A stretch of DNA of 5,873 nt from Gammaproteobacteria bacterium (GTDB taxonomy: Bacteria > Pseudomonadota > Gammaproteobacteria > Burkholderiales > Burkholderiaceae_E): positions 1 to 5,873 of the forward strand of contig JAUIAI010000201.1 of assembly GCA_030425615.1 (NCBI GenBank). Reading direction: 5' to 3'. Positions within the stretch are counted from its first letter, which is position 1. Every line of letters starts with the position of its first letter. Position numbers and translations under genes: made by a program. Shown piece by piece: positions 5,716 to 5,873 of the stretch. The notes beneath the pieces are model-generated. The model saw only the letters and a list, made by a program, of their open reading frames with translations. It was not told where the DNA came from and made no database searches.

Positions 5716-5725
5716 ATCGATCGAT
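5716..5725. promoter_or_regulatory. Perfect 10-bp palindrome ATCGATCGAT in the divergent intergenic region
   Basis: ATCGATCGAT is fully self-complementary and is followed by TTGACT (5725-5730), a fair plus-strand -35 box without a clear -10 at 17 nt. It lies between the regulator and the putative divergent gene, so it may be part of a shared control region. The simple repeat makes chance plausible. Confidence 0.25.
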
Positions 5726-5778
5726 TGACTCGAGCCAAAGCATCCACGCTCCCCCCGGGTTTGTGGCTTGCCGCTCCC

Positions 5779-5808
5779 GACGGGGGCAGGCATGGCTTGT
5801 CCCCCGTC
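5779..5808. other. Stem-loop upstream of the right-edge gene start
   Basis: GACGGGGG (5779-5786) and CCCCCGTC (5801-5808) form a perfect 8-bp stem with a 14-nt loop; CA/TG could pair further inside. It ends 23 nt before the ATG at 5832. No T-run follows on the plus strand, and on the minus strand only GGGAGCGG follows, so it is not an intrinsic terminator. It may be a leader structure or an operator. Confidence 0.45.
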
Positions 5809-5831
5809 CCGCAGGCGCGCAAGATAGAGGC

Positions 5832-5873
5832 ATGTTCCGCGTGAACTCGCTGCCGGTGACGCTCGGCCCGTTC
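5832..5873 (+). CDS. Start of a divergent plus-strand gene of unknown function (only 14 codons in window)
   Basis: ATG at 5832 opens a frame reading MFRVNSLPVTLGPF to the window edge without a stop. AGAGG stands just before it (AGATAGAGGC), rather close to the ATG. An in-frame GTG at 5841 is an alternative start. The arrangement, divergent from a MarR regulator and its dehydrogenase, is typical of a regulated catabolic or detoxification locus. Fourteen residues are too few to assign a family, and I do not recognise it. Confidence 0.4.
   Translation, partial: MFRVNSLPVTLGPF

Overview
The window is GC-rich DNA of pseudomonadotal type (best guess a gamma- or betaproteobacterium). The grounds are codon choice, an EmrA-type efflux adaptor, an MCP with a classical HAMP and signalling hairpin, and strong GC stem-loops. 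No gene pins down the genus. All the well-supported genes read on the minus strand, so transcription runs from right to left. Only a 14-codon gene start at the extreme right edge appears to read on the plus strand.

Right to left on the minus strand: (a) a MarR-family regulator with an N-terminal cysteine pair (5199-5678) is followed 64 nt later by a beta-hydroxyacid dehydrogenase (4211-5134), probably as a two-gene unit. (b) A 330-nt gene-free stretch (3881-4210) holds a palindrome and a textbook hairpin plus T7 tract that ends 18 nt before the next start codon. (c) A methyl-accepting chemotaxis protein (2395-3880) is intact from the N-terminus to the cytoplasmic tip. It is then broken by an out-of-frame deletion of roughly 26 codons near 2574-2578. 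A strong terminator with a duplicated arm follows it. (d) A multi-pass DUF2189-type membrane protein (1314-2189) has an excellent ribosome binding site. (e) A MarR/EmrR-like repressor (751-1221) overlaps by 8 nt an EmrA/HlyD-type membrane fusion protein (758 to beyond the left edge). A 35-bp palindrome covering a TATAAT box lies directly upstream of the repressor.

The clearest functional unit is the left one. It is an autoregulated MarR-EmrA efflux operon, presumably continuing to the left with an EmrB-type transporter. The right unit looks like a regulated small-metabolite oxidation module of unknown substrate. I did not find a convincing novel multi-gene system. The items most worth a second look are the MCP frame break, the terminator-like element in the MCP leader, the MarR operator and the duplicated-arm terminator.
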